A DNA stretch of 64,000 nt. Source: Parasphingopyxis marina. Its GTDB lineage: Bacteria > Pseudomonadota > Alphaproteobacteria > Sphingomonadales > Sphingomonadaceae. This document shows positions 9,501 to 17,701 of this stretch, piece after piece (position 1 is the stretch's first letter; each line of letters opens with the position of its first letter). The position numbers and the translations under genes were made by a program. The stretch is from contig NZ_JACJVJ010000002.1 in NCBI RefSeq assembly GCF_014237875.1, positions 372,001 to 436,000 of the forward strand, given 5' to 3'. The notes beneath the pieces are model-generated. The model did no database searches and was not told the DNA's origin. It was given only the letters and a program-made list of their open reading frames with translations.

Positions 9501-10939
9501 TCCAGGCCGTCCGCGTCACCGAATGGGATGAGCCGCAAACCGTGTTCGGTTCGTACCTTCATCGGTACGCTTACCCCGATTATTACCGCATCCATGTCGA
9601 GGATCATGATCGCGAACTGCGCGAATTCGTGCGCGGTGAAATCTTCGACGACGACATTTCCGGCGAAACCCGCGCGGTCGAGGAAATCCAGCACATCACC
9701 CAGCGCACCAACGGAGCGGCGCGATGCCTGCAGCTGCGCGGCGAATATATGTTCGTCGCCGAAGGCCGTGGCGGCTTCCAGGTCTATGACGTCGCCAGCG
9801 TTGCCAATAAAGGTTTCTCCGAGCGCATCATCACCGCCCCCTTCTCCCCGCTCGGCCATGATACGCGCGTCGACAGTACCAACGCGACCTGCATGGCGCT
9901 GCCCACCAACCAGAATATCGCGCCGACAAGGCAGGAAACGATGGCGGCGACGATGGTGACCGGGCCGGATGGCGAACAGCACAGCCTGCTCGACATCAAC
10001 CGCGAACAGCGCTTCCACCCGATCTACAATTACGCGGTCGTTACCGACAGCGTCGAAGGCCTGTTCCTCGTCAACGTCAACACGATGGCCGACGGCGAAT
10101 TTCGCAACAACTTCCTGCGCCGCGCCGAGCTTTCGAACGGCGAGCGGGCCTGGAACGAGAATGGCGTGCTGAACGGGGCGCGGCATATCGTGCTGGGCGG
10201 CCATTATGCCTATATCGCCGCCGATGCCGGCCTCGTCGTGGTCGATCTCGACGATCCGCTGAGCCCGCGCCATGTCGCGACCATCCCGATGACGGACGCG
10301 CGCGCCTCGGCGCTGCAGTTCCGCTATCTCTGGGTGACGACGGCGGCCGGCGTCGAGCTGGTCGACGTTACCGATCTCGAAAACCCGCGCCACATCCCTG
10401 GCGCCACCTTCCCGCTGGCCGATGCCCGCCGGCTCTATGTCGCCCGCACCTATGCCTATGTCGCAGCCGGGCGCGACGGGCTGGTGATCCTCAACGTCAC
10501 CAATCCCGAAGCGCCGGTCGAGCATACCCGCTATGCGCGCGAGGGCGAAACGCCCGACACGCAGGACGTGATCGTCGGTTCGACCAACGCCTCGCTCTTC
10601 GCCTATATCGCCGACGGCGTGAACGGGATGAAGGTGCTGCAGCTGACGAGCCCGGACAGCCAGCCCAATTTCTACGGCTTCTCGCCGGCGCCGGTGCCCG
10701 AACTCATCGCCTGGATGCGCACCTCCTCGCGCGCACTGGCGCTCTCCAAGGGCCTCGACCGAGACCGCGCCGTCGATGAAACCGGCGGGCAGATGGCCGT
10801 GTTCGGCCGGCACGGCTCCCGTCCCTTCACCCGCCAGGAAATGGAACGGCTGTTCCTCAACAGCCGCGGGACGCCCTATCTGGTGAGCGACGACGTCAAC
10901 ATGGACGAATGGGTGGAGACCGCCTTCACCCGACGCTGA
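6596..10939 (+). CDS. Decahaem cytochrome c with C-terminal LVIVD-repeat domain
   Basis: A 1447-residue protein starting one base after the barrel gene stop. A hydrophobic segment at residues 8-31 is the likely export signal or anchor. Ten CXXCH sites occur at 67, 89, 168, 355, 513, 665, 692, 811, 822 and 928 (first Cys). Residues 448-484 form a His/Asp/Glu-rich insert that could bind metal or be a flexible linker. From about 1040 to 1390 there are repeats of the LVIVD type (for example [36 protein letters not shown]), expected to fold as a beta propeller and sit at a surface. The combination suggests a cell-surface or periplasmic electron-transfer protein that works with the barrel. Electron donor and acceptor are unknown. 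This is by far the largest gene in the window. Confidence 0.88.
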   Translation: MGGWLTLPRMALMLSGAVALFAILAGPIVAAGGEVAIPRDYEAAGVLAEPSPRNQTQEEADAKSAGCMSCHTNTDELSMHATPAVILGCTDCHGGNPDVALTDPALDFDDPAYLAVQNRAHVLPLYPQAWHWPGSANPARSYTLLNRESPEYIRFVNPSDYRVVREACGACHIEVIEAAERSLMATGAMLWGGAAYNNGILPFKVYINGEAYTRDSEPAALASPRTAPGEDGEVIDPLDQSRITEAHANRGALPGLVPLPTWHVVPPGDIFRVFERGGRNINSQFPEIGIPNIGGNIQRLEENGRPDLRQSNRGSGTGLRVSIPVLNIHKTRLNDPFTWFMGTSEQPGDYRHSGCASCHVVYANDREPRHSLTYSQFGRDGQTITVDPTINRLRQGQHRTNIEGNPTDEDSQEHEVDVSMRPGQCGAAFDLLARRLEEQGIRGSGGGHGEAGDHHESGDAPHDEEHETEAHDGVGGPEEDAAHGESGEVPMELRERGHPLRHAFTRAIPTSQCMSCHMHQPNVFLNSFLGYTMWDYESDAPLMWPREQVYRTAEQMFAILDRNPEMASVRGCWGDIDFVRNVTDLINPQARNTQFADYHSHGWNFRAIFRRDREGNMLDEDGNILDPDDPELFRREGEGQFVEVGTNPGRAVHMMDIHAERGMQCADCHFGQDSHGNGLIYGEVASAIEIGCRDCHGTADEYPTLRTSGPAAPPTGNNLMLMRNPDGQRRFEWMRDNAGRRILVQRSIIDPDLEWEVSLVRDSVDRTHPDFNESSARAKLMGRSGAETGVFEFGPGVAPEDRAHPDDEMACFTCHLSWTTSCGGCHLPIEANALTSSNHYDGIQSRNFATYNPQVARDQMFQLGRHGDTRGNIIAPVRSSSALVLSSTNINRERIYVQQPPISASGYSSQAFAPHFPHTVRLTETKTCTDCHLSQENNNNAIMAQLLLQGTNFVNFVGLNAWVGEDQGFQAVRVTEWDEPQTVFGSYLHRYAYPDYYRIHVEDHDRELREFVRGEIFDDDISGETRAVEEIQHITQRTNGAARCLQLRGEYMFVAEGRGGFQVYDVASVANKGFSERIITAPFSPLGHDTRVDSTNATCMALPTNQNIAPTRQETMAATMVTGPDGEQHSLLDINREQRFHPIYNYAVVTDSVEGLFLVNVNTMADGEFRNNFLRRAELSNGERAWNENGVLNGARHIVLGGHYAYIAADAGLVVVDLDDPLSPRHVATIPMTDARASALQFRYLWVTTAAGVELVDVTDLENPRHIPGATFPLADARRLYVARTYAYVAAGRDGLVILNVTNPEAPVEHTRYAREGETPDTQDVIVGSTNASLFAYIADGVNGMKVLQLTSPDSQPNFYGFSPAPVPELIAWMRTSSRALALSKGLDRDRAVDETGGQMAVFGRHGSRPFTRQEMERLFLNSRGTPYLVSDDVNMDEWVETAFTRR

Positions 10940-10974
10940 TGCTTTGCGCCCTGGGTGCGCGAGCTGCTCAAATT

Positions 10975-10983
10975 TGCTATACT
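10975..10983 (+). promoter_or_regulatory. Extended -10 promoter element for the SDR/hydrolase operon
   Basis: TGCTATACT matches an extended -10 (TGn followed by a TATAAT-like hexamer with one mismatch). It lies 28 bases before the SDR start at 11012, and the -35 region is poor. This would start transcription separately from the cytochrome operon ending at 10939. Confidence 0.45.
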
Positions 10984-11011
10984 CGCCAACAATAGAGCTT
11001 TGGGAGGGCGT

Positions 11012-11800
11012 ATGGCACGGCTGAGCGGCAAGGTGGCAATCGTTACCGGCAGCGGACGCGGCCTCGGTAGGGCGATCGCCAAATGCTTTGCTGCCGAAGG
11101 CGCCAAGGTCGCCATCGTCTCGCTGACACCGGAAAAGATCGATGAAACCGTTGCGGAGATCGAAGCGACGGGGGGAACTGCGCTCGGTGTGCCGTGCGAC
11201 GTGCGCGAGGCCGCTCAGATCGTATCGGCGGTGGAACGGACGGTCGAGGCGTTCGGCCCGGTCGACATTCTCGTCAACAACGCCTTCGCTCATGATTTTC
11301 CGATGCTACCGCTCACTGAAATGACGCCCGATCTCATCCACCGGCTGGTCGACGCCGGGCCGGTTGCATCCCTCCATTTCATGCAAGCCTGCTATCCGCA
11401 CATGGCCGGTCGCTATGGGCGGATCATCAATTTCGGCACCGCGCTCGGCATCAAGGGCATTCCCGGCCTCGCCCATCTCGCCATCGCCAAGGAAGGGATT
11501 CGCGCCCTCACCCGCGTCGCCGCGCACGAATGGGGGAAGGAGAAGATCACGGTGAACGCGATCTGTCCCTTCGCGATGACCGACGGGATGATGGAGATGG
11601 GCAAGAAGTTCATGGCAGTGGCTGCGGCGAATCCCGATGCGCCGCCGCCGAGGCCGCCCGAAACACCCGTTGGGCGCATCGGTTCGGCGGAAGAGGATAT
11701 CGCCCCGGTCGCGCTATTTCTCGCCAGTCCGGATTCAGGTTACATGACGGGCTATACGTTCATGGCCGACGGCGGAGGCGCAATCGACGCCGCCCGATAG
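11012..11800 (+). CDS. Short-chain dehydrogenase/reductase family protein with altered catalytic residues
   Basis: A 262-residue Rossmann-fold SDR. The start at 11012 is chosen because GGGAGG precedes it by a few bases and the SDR N-terminus begins there; an in-frame start at 10955 would add 19 unrelated residues. Cofactor motif TGSGRGLG at 12-19 and structural NNA at 89-91 are intact. In the active-site region the YxxxK motif reads LAIAK (Leu156, Lys160), and the usual Ser 13 residues upstream is Thr143. The fold and cofactor site are therefore kept while the catalytic Tyr is missing, so it may be a divergent enzyme or a non-catalytic paralogue. It heads a likely operon with two alpha/beta hydrolases. 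Confidence 0.85.
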   Translation: MARLSGKVAIVTGSGRGLGRAIAKCFAAEGAKVAIVSLTPEKIDETVAEIEATGGTALGVPCDVREAAQIVSAVERTVEAFGPVDILVNNAFAHDFPMLPLTEMTPDLIHRLVDAGPVASLHFMQACYPHMAGRYGRIINFGTALGIKGIPGLAHLAIAKEGIRALTRVAAHEWGKEKITVNAICPFAMTDGMMEMGKKFMAVAAANPDAPPPRPPETPVGRIGSAEEDIAPVALFLASPDSGYMTGYTFMADGGGAIDAAR

Positions 11801-11834
11801 GGCGTTGGAAACGCTATCGCCGAGGGAGGCAGAT

Positions 11835-12542
11835 ATGACGGCAGCTTCGACATTCGTCCTCGTCCATGGCGGCTTTGTCGGCGGCTGGTATTGGCGCCCG
11901 GTCGCGGACATATTGCGCCAGCAAGGCCACCGCGTGTTCGCGCCGTCGCTTACCGGGTGCGCAGATCGCTCGCATCTTCTCTCTCCGGATATCGACGTCA
12001 CGACGCACGTCATGGACGTCGCTAATCTCATCGCATGGGAAGAGTTGAGCGATATCGTTCTCGTCGGCCATAGCTATGGCGGCATGGTCATTTCCGGGAT
12101 CGCCGATGCGGTTCCCGAAGGGGCGATCCGTTCGATCGTCTATCTCGACGCGCTGTATCTGGACGATGGAGAGTCGATGGCGGATCATGCGCCGGGTTTT
12201 CGGGAAGCAGTAGGCGATCACGATCCAATCCCCGTCCCGCCGATCGAGACTTTCGGCTCCCATGAACTGAACGAGGCGCAACTGGAAAGCGCGGTACGTC
12301 GCCAAACCCCGCAACCTGCCGCGACCCTGCTGAAACCCGCAAGCGTCGGGGGCGCACGCGACAAGGTTCCCAACAAGACCTTCATCTGGGCGCGAAACAG
12401 CGGGATCGAAGCATTCGAGCAATGCTACAAGCGCCTCAGGGACAAATCGGACTGGCACACCGAAATCGTCGAGCACGGCCATGAGCTGCCGCTGAGCGTT
12501 CCCGAAGAAGTCGCCCAGATACTGCTTAACGCCGCGCGATAA
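11835..12542 (+). CDS. Alpha/beta hydrolase (first of a tandem pair)
   Basis: A 235-residue cytoplasmic hydrolase. The start at 11835 follows GGGAGGCAG; an in-frame start 30 bases upstream overlaps that ribosome-binding site and is rejected. Oxyanion motif HGG at 11-13, nucleophile elbow GHSYGG with Ser80, and a terminal GHE histidine near residue 215. The compact architecture resembles the hydroxynitrile lyase / plant methylesterase-like branch of the superfamily. Substrate is unknown. It is about half identical by eye to the next gene, so the pair arose by tandem duplication. Confidence 0.85.
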   Translation: MTAASTFVLVHGGFVGGWYWRPVADILRQQGHRVFAPSLTGCADRSHLLSPDIDVTTHVMDVANLIAWEELSDIVLVGHSYGGMVISGIADAVPEGAIRSIVYLDALYLDDGESMADHAPGFREAVGDHDPIPVPPIETFGSHELNEAQLESAVRRQTPQPAATLLKPASVGGARDKVPNKTFIWARNSGIEAFEQCYKRLRDKSDWHTEIVEHGHELPLSVPEEVAQILLNAAR

Positions 12543-12555
12543 AGGAGATTGGCTG

Positions 12556-13260
12556 ATGTCCACGAACCCTGCGACATTCGTCCTCGTCCATGGCGGCTGG
12601 TGGGCCGGTGACTGGTGGTGGAAGGATGTCGCACAACCGCTGCGCGCCGCCGGACACAGCGTTTACACGCCGGTGCTCACCGGCCTTGGGCCGCGTTCGC
12701 ACCTGCTCTCGCCGGATGTCGATCTCAGCACGCATATTCTGGATATCGCCAACCTCATCAAATGGGAGGAGCTCGATAACATCGTGCTGGTCGGCCACAG
12801 TTATGCGGGCATGGTGATTTCGGGCGTCGCGGAAAATGTTCCGGAAGGAATAATCCGCTCGATCGTCTATCTCGACGCCTTCTTTCCCGAAGACGGCCAG
12901 TCGGTCGCTGACTTCTTTCCGCCCGAGGCGCTCGAGGCGATCATCGGCAAGGACGACCCGGTGCCGCCACCCAACTGGTTCGGCGGCGACAATGCGGCGC
13001 TCACCGCGCTTTTGACCAAGGGTGGCACGCCGCACCCCCGCGCGGCGCTGTTCGAACCGGCGCGCCTCACCGGCGCGCGCGACCGCATCGCCAAAAAGAC
13101 TTATGTATTGGCCGCGACCAACCCCGGCGGGAATGCTGATACGGCCCGAAAATTGCGGGCGGATCCGTCCTGGACGGTCGAAGAAATCGACTGCGGGCAC
13201 ATGACGATGATCGACGCGCCGAAGGAAACGGCGGAGATATTGTTACGCGCTATTCCTTAA
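12556..13260 (+). CDS. Alpha/beta hydrolase (second of a tandem pair)
   Basis: A 234-residue paralogue of the preceding gene, 13 bases downstream and preceded by AAGGAG. Oxyanion motif VHGG at 11-14, nucleophile elbow GHSYAG with Ser82, and catalytic His in DCGHMTM near 215. A Trp-rich stretch (WW at 15-16 and WWW at 20-22) replaces the less aromatic equivalent of the first copy, hinting at a different substrate pocket. It is probably co-transcribed with the SDR and the first hydrolase. Confidence 0.85.
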   Translation: MSTNPATFVLVHGGWWAGDWWWKDVAQPLRAAGHSVYTPVLTGLGPRSHLLSPDVDLSTHILDIANLIKWEELDNIVLVGHSYAGMVISGVAENVPEGIIRSIVYLDAFFPEDGQSVADFFPPEALEAIIGKDDPVPPPNWFGGDNAALTALLTKGGTPHPRAALFEPARLTGARDRIAKKTYVLAATNPGGNADTARKLRADPSWTVEEIDCGHMTMIDAPKETAEILLRAIP

Positions 13261-13375
13261 GCGAGCTGCCCCATTCGGGTCATATGTGCTTGGCCTGCGC
13301 TTCCTCGTATCGTCTCGACTTGATCACGATACACTGCATGCCATGGGGATAGTCAGGCCGAAGGAAATGTCGCCC

Positions 13376-13444
13376 ATGGAACTGCTGGGCGATCACAGCG
13401 TTCTCCATCTGGCGTATTTTTTCCACGACCGACGGGACATATGA
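13376..13444 (+). CDS. Possible short leader ORF (22 codons) coupled to the next gene
   Basis: AAGGA at 13361-13365 lies ten bases before ATG 13376. The frame ends at TGA 13442-13444, which overlaps the ATG of the downstream gene at 13441 (ATGA). The peptide is MELLGDHSVLHL... and has no recognised domain. A second in-frame ATG at 13367 is too close to the Shine-Dalgarno sequence. It may be a translational-coupling leader or chance. Confidence 0.25.
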   Translation: MELLGDHSVLHLAYFFHDRRDI

Positions 13445-14022
13445 TCGACGAGCCGAGCCTCAAACCCCGCATGACGGGCGATGAACGGCAGCGCTATGCG
13501 CAGCTGGCGTCTCGCGCATCCAATGTGCTGGAATTCGGGGCGGGCGGAAGCACGCTCCTGGCCTTCGAGAACGGCGTCCAGACCGTGACCAGCGTGGAAT
13601 CCGACAAGCTGTGGCTGGATCGCCTGCGGACCCATTCCGCGATGTCGCCCTATGTGCAGAGCGGCGCTTGGCAGCCGGTTCATGCGGACATCGGCGAGGT
13701 CGGCGCATGGGGCAGGCCCGCCGACAAAAGCCATATCGAAGACTGGCCCAACTATCATCGGGAAGTCTGGGACCGGTTTCCCCGCGCCTATGATCTTATC
13801 CTCGTCGACGGGCGGTTTCGCATCGCCTGTGCGATGCAGGCCGCGATCCGCGCGCCGGGATCGACCCTCGTATTTCACGATTTCTACCTGCGCCCGCACT
13901 ACGAACCGGTACTCGAGGTTTACGAGGTCGCCGAACGGATCGACTATATGGCGATCCTGTCGCTCAACAAGGCGATCAATGCGCCGGCCATCCTCAAGGA
14001 ATATGCGTCGGACCCGCGCTAG
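13441..14022 (+). CDS. Putative class I SAM-dependent methyltransferase-like protein
   Basis: A 193-residue protein with LEFGAGGST at about 32-40, which fits the glycine-rich SAM-binding loop (motif I), followed by a strand ending in VESD (acidic residue that would bind the SAM ribose), and later DLILVDGRFR resembling motif IV. No signal peptide or membrane segment. The target is unknown. Its stop overlaps the convergent phosphodiesterase gene stop by four bases. A small ORF ends on its start codon. Confidence 0.65.
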   Translation: MIDEPSLKPRMTGDERQRYAQLASRASNVLEFGAGGSTLLAFENGVQTVTSVESDKLWLDRLRTHSAMSPYVQSGAWQPVHADIGEVGAWGRPADKSHIEDWPNYHREVWDRFPRAYDLILVDGRFRIACAMQAAIRAPGSTLVFHDFYLRPHYEPVLEVYEVAERIDYMAILSLNKAINAPAILKEYASDPR

Positions 14023-14888
14023 CTTGCAGTCTTGTCCTTGGCGTGCTCGTCGAGAAGATAGCGGACGAGCGGCTGCATCGTTTCGTCATAGCGGGCGAGC
14101 TGCACATGCTCCTCCGCGTCGTCCATATGCGTGATCAGCGCGTCGCCGTTCCAGTAATGGAGCGAATAGCCGGGCGGATCCGCGACGATCATCGGCCGCT
14201 TGTCGGGTTTTCCGGGATCGATCTCCCGGAGATCCAACGCCACCAGCGGCGCCGTCGACGGCGTCACCGCAAGCGGCAATCCCGACCAGCCCGTCATGAT
14301 CGGCCGGTGGATATGCCCGGCGACCATGCCGATGACATTGTCGGCGCCCGACAGCGCCTCGCGCAGCCGCTTCACCCATGCCGCTTCCGGTTCGGTCGTC
14401 ATCCAGGGAATGCCGGTTTCGATCGGCGGGTGGTGGAGAACGATCAACACCGGCTTTTCGGTTTCCTCCGCGAGCCTTTCGGACAGCCACTCTGCGCGCG
14501 CTTCGCAGAATGCGCCGCCGTGACGGCCGGGTTCCAGCGTATCGAGCACGATCAGCCGGATCGGCCAATTCTCCTCGTCGACGACATATTGGATGAAGCC
14601 GCCCGAATGCGGCACTTCGGGGAAGAGCTTCCGGAAATTTTCGCGATCGTCATGATTGCCCATGCACGGCCAGACCGGAAACGGGCATTGGCCGAAGGCG
14701 GATTTGAGCCGGCGATAGCTGTCGGCATCGCCCTTGTCGGTGAGGTCTCCGGTGGCGAGCAGCAGATCGGGGCGCGGCTCCATATCGCCCAGGCGGTGCA
14801 ATACCTGATCGAGCCGGCGACGGTTGAATTCCGCGGGGTCGTCCGGATCGAAGCCCAGATGAATATCGGTGATCTGCGCAATCAGCAT
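14019..14888 (-). CDS. Metallophosphoesterase, CpdA-like (probable 3',5'-cyclic-nucleotide phosphodiesterase)
   Basis: A 289-residue cytoplasmic protein of the calcineurin-like fold. All metal-binding motifs are present: DIH at 8-10, GDLTD at 47-51, GNHD at 77-80, HHPP at 152-155 and GHIH at 191-194. This set and the length match the class III cyclic-nucleotide phosphodiesterase branch typified by CpdA, which hydrolyses cAMP. The substrate remains inference, since related proteins act on other phosphoesters. It lies 65 bases downstream of, and on the same strand as, the operon encoding a protein with two cyclic-nucleotide-binding domains, so a shared signal is plausible. Confidence 0.8.
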   Translation of the reverse strand: MLIAQITDIHLGFDPDDPAEFNRRRLDQVLHRLGDMEPRPDLLLATGDLTDKGDADSYRRLKSAFGQCPFPVWPCMGNHDDRENFRKLFPEVPHSGGFIQYVVDEENWPIRLIVLDTLEPGRHGGAFCEARAEWLSERLAEETEKPVLIVLHHPPIETGIPWMTTEPEAAWVKRLREALSGADNVIGMVAGHIHRPIMTGWSGLPLAVTPSTAPLVALDLREIDPGKPDKRPMIVADPPGYSLHYWNGDALITHMDDAEEHVQLARYDETMQPLVRYLLDEHAKDKTAS

Positions 14889-14953
14889 GGTCGTTGGTCT
14901 TCACGTCCTACCATGCGACCTCCCCTGTCCTGCCCCATGACCGCCGATCCCAA

Positions 14954-16795
14954 TCAGCGGTCTTCCCTTGGGTTGATTGCCAACCCGCCATAATCGCGTA
15001 CGCGCTCCGGCCTCTGGCCCCGGTTGTTCCGAGCGCGGACGAGATAAGGTGCCGCATCGTCGGCATGATAGCTGTGACACATAGCACAGGTCGAAACGAT
15101 TCTTTCGCCGCTCGGCGATCCGCCGGCATGGCATTCGCGGCAGGTTTCGATGCGCGGCAGCAGCACGTCGCTCGCCTCTTCGGAAGTATCGGCGGCATGG
15201 CAGGTGCTGCATTCCTCGGTTTCGTGCGCCTTATGATCGAACCAGCCATAATGCATGTAGCGCGCGATCTGCCGCACCGGCGTGATATCGAAGTTCAGGC
15301 TCCCGCGGATCGGCGGCTGCACGACCTGATGGCAATCATAGCAGGCGCCGTCACGCGAAAAGACCGCGCGGATGGCCTGGTCGGCGCGCGCATAGCGGGT
15401 GCGCGCGGCGAACTGGTAGCGGCCCACGGTCCGCGCCTGGCTGTCGTCGCCGGGCCGACGCCGGTGCATGCCGGACAGGTCGATCGGGCGCGGCGGCGCG
15501 GTGCCGCGATAGAAGGCGCGGATATCGGCCACCACCATTTCGGGCTCGCCATGGCGCAGCGTGCGGATCGTGCCGCCGATGCGATCGAAGGCAAGGCTGT
15601 GGCACATCTGGCAATTGGCCTCCATCGTGATCGGCTCGAAGCGCACGCCGTCGGGCGTCTCGACATGGCAATCGGCGCAATCGAGCGCGTTGCCGAAGCC
15701 ATATTGCGCGCTCAGCCGCTGGGCCATGCGGGCCACGCCGTTGCTCTGCGAAAGGTGCAGCTCGTGCGGGAATTTGAGGCCGTTATCTTCGCGCAGATCC
15801 TCGGTATCGAGGCTGGTGCGCCGATATTGCGGCCGCGATCCATCGACGCCGCCGGGCGTCAGCATGATCCGCGGGCGGAATTCGGGATGGCCATCGACAA
15901 AGTCGTGAACATCCTCGAACCGGGTGTCGGTGAGCCGCGCATCCAGGCCGGTATGGCAATCCGCGCAAAAGCGCTGCGGCGCCGCCGGCATCGGGCCGGA
16001 CCCTTCATGTTCGATATGGCAGGAGGCGCAGCTATTGTCCGGCCGGTTGAAGGCATGGGCGACCGAGCGCAGGAAGGATCGGCCAAGGCCCAGTTCGGGT
16101 TCGGCGATCGCCATCCGGTCGGCCGGCGCATGATCGGGCACGCCGGCATGGCATTCGAGACAGGCGCTGTCGCGCACCGAAACGAACGCCTCGACATGGC
16201 AGGACTGGCAATCATTGGCGAGGTTGGAATGCGCTTGCGACATCGGCCCGCTGATCCACATCGTATCGGCATGAAAGCCGGGCCCGCGTTCTTCGACGCC
16301 CTGGCTCGAAAAATAGGCGAAGATCGGCCAGGCGAGGCAGGCGACCAGGATCAACACCGCGAACACCCAGGAACTGATCCGCTTGCCGGGTACGATGCCG
16401 GCGAGATTGAACAGCTTGTGCGCGGCGACCTTGTCCGCCGCCTCTTCGCGATCGACGGTGATCGCGATCCGGCCTTCGTCTTCGCCGTCTCCCATCGCGA
16501 CGCTCAGGCGATGCGGGCCGATGCGGATATTGCCGCCGCGCTGGGCGCTGATGTCTCCGCGTGTCGTGGAGCGGCCGTTGATGTTGACCGGCAGATTTTC
16601 CTCCGTGACGACGCGAACCTGGTTGCGGCCCTCGCGCGTCAGCGTGGCATGGTGCAGCGTAACCCCGAGATCGGAGAGCAGGATATCGCATTCGGATGCG
16701 CGGCCGACCGACAGCGAATCCTTGTCGACCGTCTTGGAGCGGATGATCTCGCGGCCACCGGAGGTGCGCGAACGATATTTTACGACAAAGCTCAT
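14954..16795 (-). CDS. FHA domain - transmembrane - decahaem cytochrome c fusion
   Basis: A 613-residue protein; the start at 16795 is seven bases after the upstream gene stop. Residues ~20-100 form a forkhead-associated domain: VGR at 30-32, CDILLSD at 36-42, VTLHHA at 45-50, and a late NG at 73-74, matching the usual GR / DxxLSD / (V/I)SxxHA / NG pattern. One transmembrane helix spans about 143-163. The remainder carries ten CXXCH sites with first Cys at 196, 212, 256, 277, 373, 395, 485, 529, 552 and 570. Haem is attached in the periplasm, so the FHA part must be cytoplasmic. FHA domains bind phosphothreonine peptides; here one is joined directly to a periplasmic electron wire. It is the last gene of a three-gene redox operon. 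Confidence 0.9.
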   Translation of the reverse strand: MSFVVKYRSRTSGGREIIRSKTVDKDSLSVGRASECDILLSDLGVTLHHATLTREGRNQVRVVTEENLPVNINGRSTTRGDISAQRGGNIRIGPHRLSVAMGDGEDEGRIAITVDREEAADKVAAHKLFNLAGIVPGKRISSWVFAVLILVACLAWPIFAYFSSQGVEERGPGFHADTMWISGPMSQAHSNLANDCQSCHVEAFVSVRDSACLECHAGVPDHAPADRMAIAEPELGLGRSFLRSVAHAFNRPDNSCASCHIEHEGSGPMPAAPQRFCADCHTGLDARLTDTRFEDVHDFVDGHPEFRPRIMLTPGGVDGSRPQYRRTSLDTEDLREDNGLKFPHELHLSQSNGVARMAQRLSAQYGFGNALDCADCHVETPDGVRFEPITMEANCQMCHSLAFDRIGGTIRTLRHGEPEMVVADIRAFYRGTAPPRPIDLSGMHRRRPGDDSQARTVGRYQFAARTRYARADQAIRAVFSRDGACYDCHQVVQPPIRGSLNFDITPVRQIARYMHYGWFDHKAHETEECSTCHAADTSEEASDVLLPRIETCRECHAGGSPSGERIVSTCAMCHSYHADDAAPYLVRARNNRGQRPERVRDYGGLAINPREDR

Positions 16796-16802
16796 CGCGC
16801 CC

Positions 16803-17699
16803 CTACCAGTAGAAAAACACGCTGATGATGTGCGCCGAAAGCGCTGCGAGAAGCGCAAAGGTGACGGGCACATGGATATACAGCCAGACCTGCAACAGCC
16901 CCTTTATCCGCAGATGGCGGCGAACCCGGGCGAGCGCCGCCTGCTTGCGGGAAAGCAGCGCCTCCAGCCGGTCGTAGAGAGTGTCGAGCGGCGAATCCCC
17001 GGCGCTGGACCGGGCACGGAATTCGGCCAGCGCCTCGGCGGTTCCGCCGATCTGCTGACGCGAGGACAGGCGCCGCCAGATCCCGCCGGAAAAGGCGTTC
17101 TCGTCGATCGCCCGCTGCACGACCGCCGCGCTACCGGCTTCGAGCGGCTGGGCGGCATCGAATAGCTGGCGATTGATATCGGCCAGCGTCTCAAGCATTT
17201 GCGCCTCGGTCGTCTCGTCCCGGTTCGTACTGAGCTTGCCCGGCAGGGTCGTATAGGCCGTGATCCCGAACAGGCCCGAGAGGATGACGATCATCATCAG
17301 CACCCAGGCCAGGGTGTGGACGTTCCAGCCCAGCTGGAAGCCCGTATGCAAGGTGCCGATCACGATCAGCGAAAGGCCCAGATAGACATGCGCCGAAGTC
17401 CAGGCCTTGAGCGACCAGCGACCCGGCGTCATCGCGCGTTTCCTGACGCCGAGAAAGGCGAGCCAGACGATCAGCAGCACGCCTGCGGTGCCCAGCGTAT
17501 AGCCGAACCAGCTGCCGCCATTGGGCCGCGGTTTGATATCGATCAGCAGATAGGCGACGATCAGCGTGGCCGAGATCGCGCCGGCCATCTTCGCCCAATA
17601 GAGGCGGCGATAGCGCAGGAAGCCCTCATGCTGCACGCCGCCCTTCAGGGTCGTGCGGTCGATTTCGCCGCCGGTCGGTTCCGCGCCCCGTGTCGCCAT
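16803..17699 (-). CDS. Dihaem cytochrome b-like integral membrane protein
   Basis: A 298-residue protein with about five transmembrane helices (around 37-54, 67-84, 103-120, 127-148 and 270-296). Within helices, His104 and His118, and His276 and His290, have the same 13-residue spacing, which would allow two bis-His b haems; His128 is a further candidate. A cytoplasmic or periplasmic helical loop (about 155-265) separates helices four and five. No exact family is recognised, although it is reminiscent of cytochrome b561-like or ferric-reductase-like membrane subunits. The start at 17699 lies two bases after the preceding stop; a longer frame upstream is the shadow of that gene. It probably passes electrons between the flavin/FeS protein and the FHA-decahaem cytochrome or the quinone pool. 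Confidence 0.75.
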   Translation of the reverse strand: MATRGAEPTGGEIDRTTLKGGVQHEGFLRYRRLYWAKMAGAISATLIVAYLLIDIKPRPNGGSWFGYTLGTAGVLLIVWLAFLGVRKRAMTPGRWSLKAWTSAHVYLGLSLIVIGTLHTGFQLGWNVHTLAWVLMMIVILSGLFGITAYTTLPGKLSTNRDETTEAQMLETLADINRQLFDAAQPLEAGSAAVVQRAIDENAFSGGIWRRLSSRQQIGGTAEALAEFRARSSAGDSPLDTLYDRLEALLSRKQAALARVRRHLRIKGLLQVWLYIHVPVTFALLAALSAHIISVFFYW

Positions 17700-17701
17700 G
17701 G

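Noticed and set aside
6572-11293. A 1573-codon open frame on the minus strand opposite the decahaem gene
   Set aside because: It mirrors the plus-strand gene's codon pattern in GC-rich DNA, has no recognisable domain and no operon logic, whereas the plus strand encodes ten CXXCH sites.
14894-16825. A 643-codon plus-strand open frame
   Set aside because: It is antisense to the FHA-decahaem cytochrome gene and has no family features.
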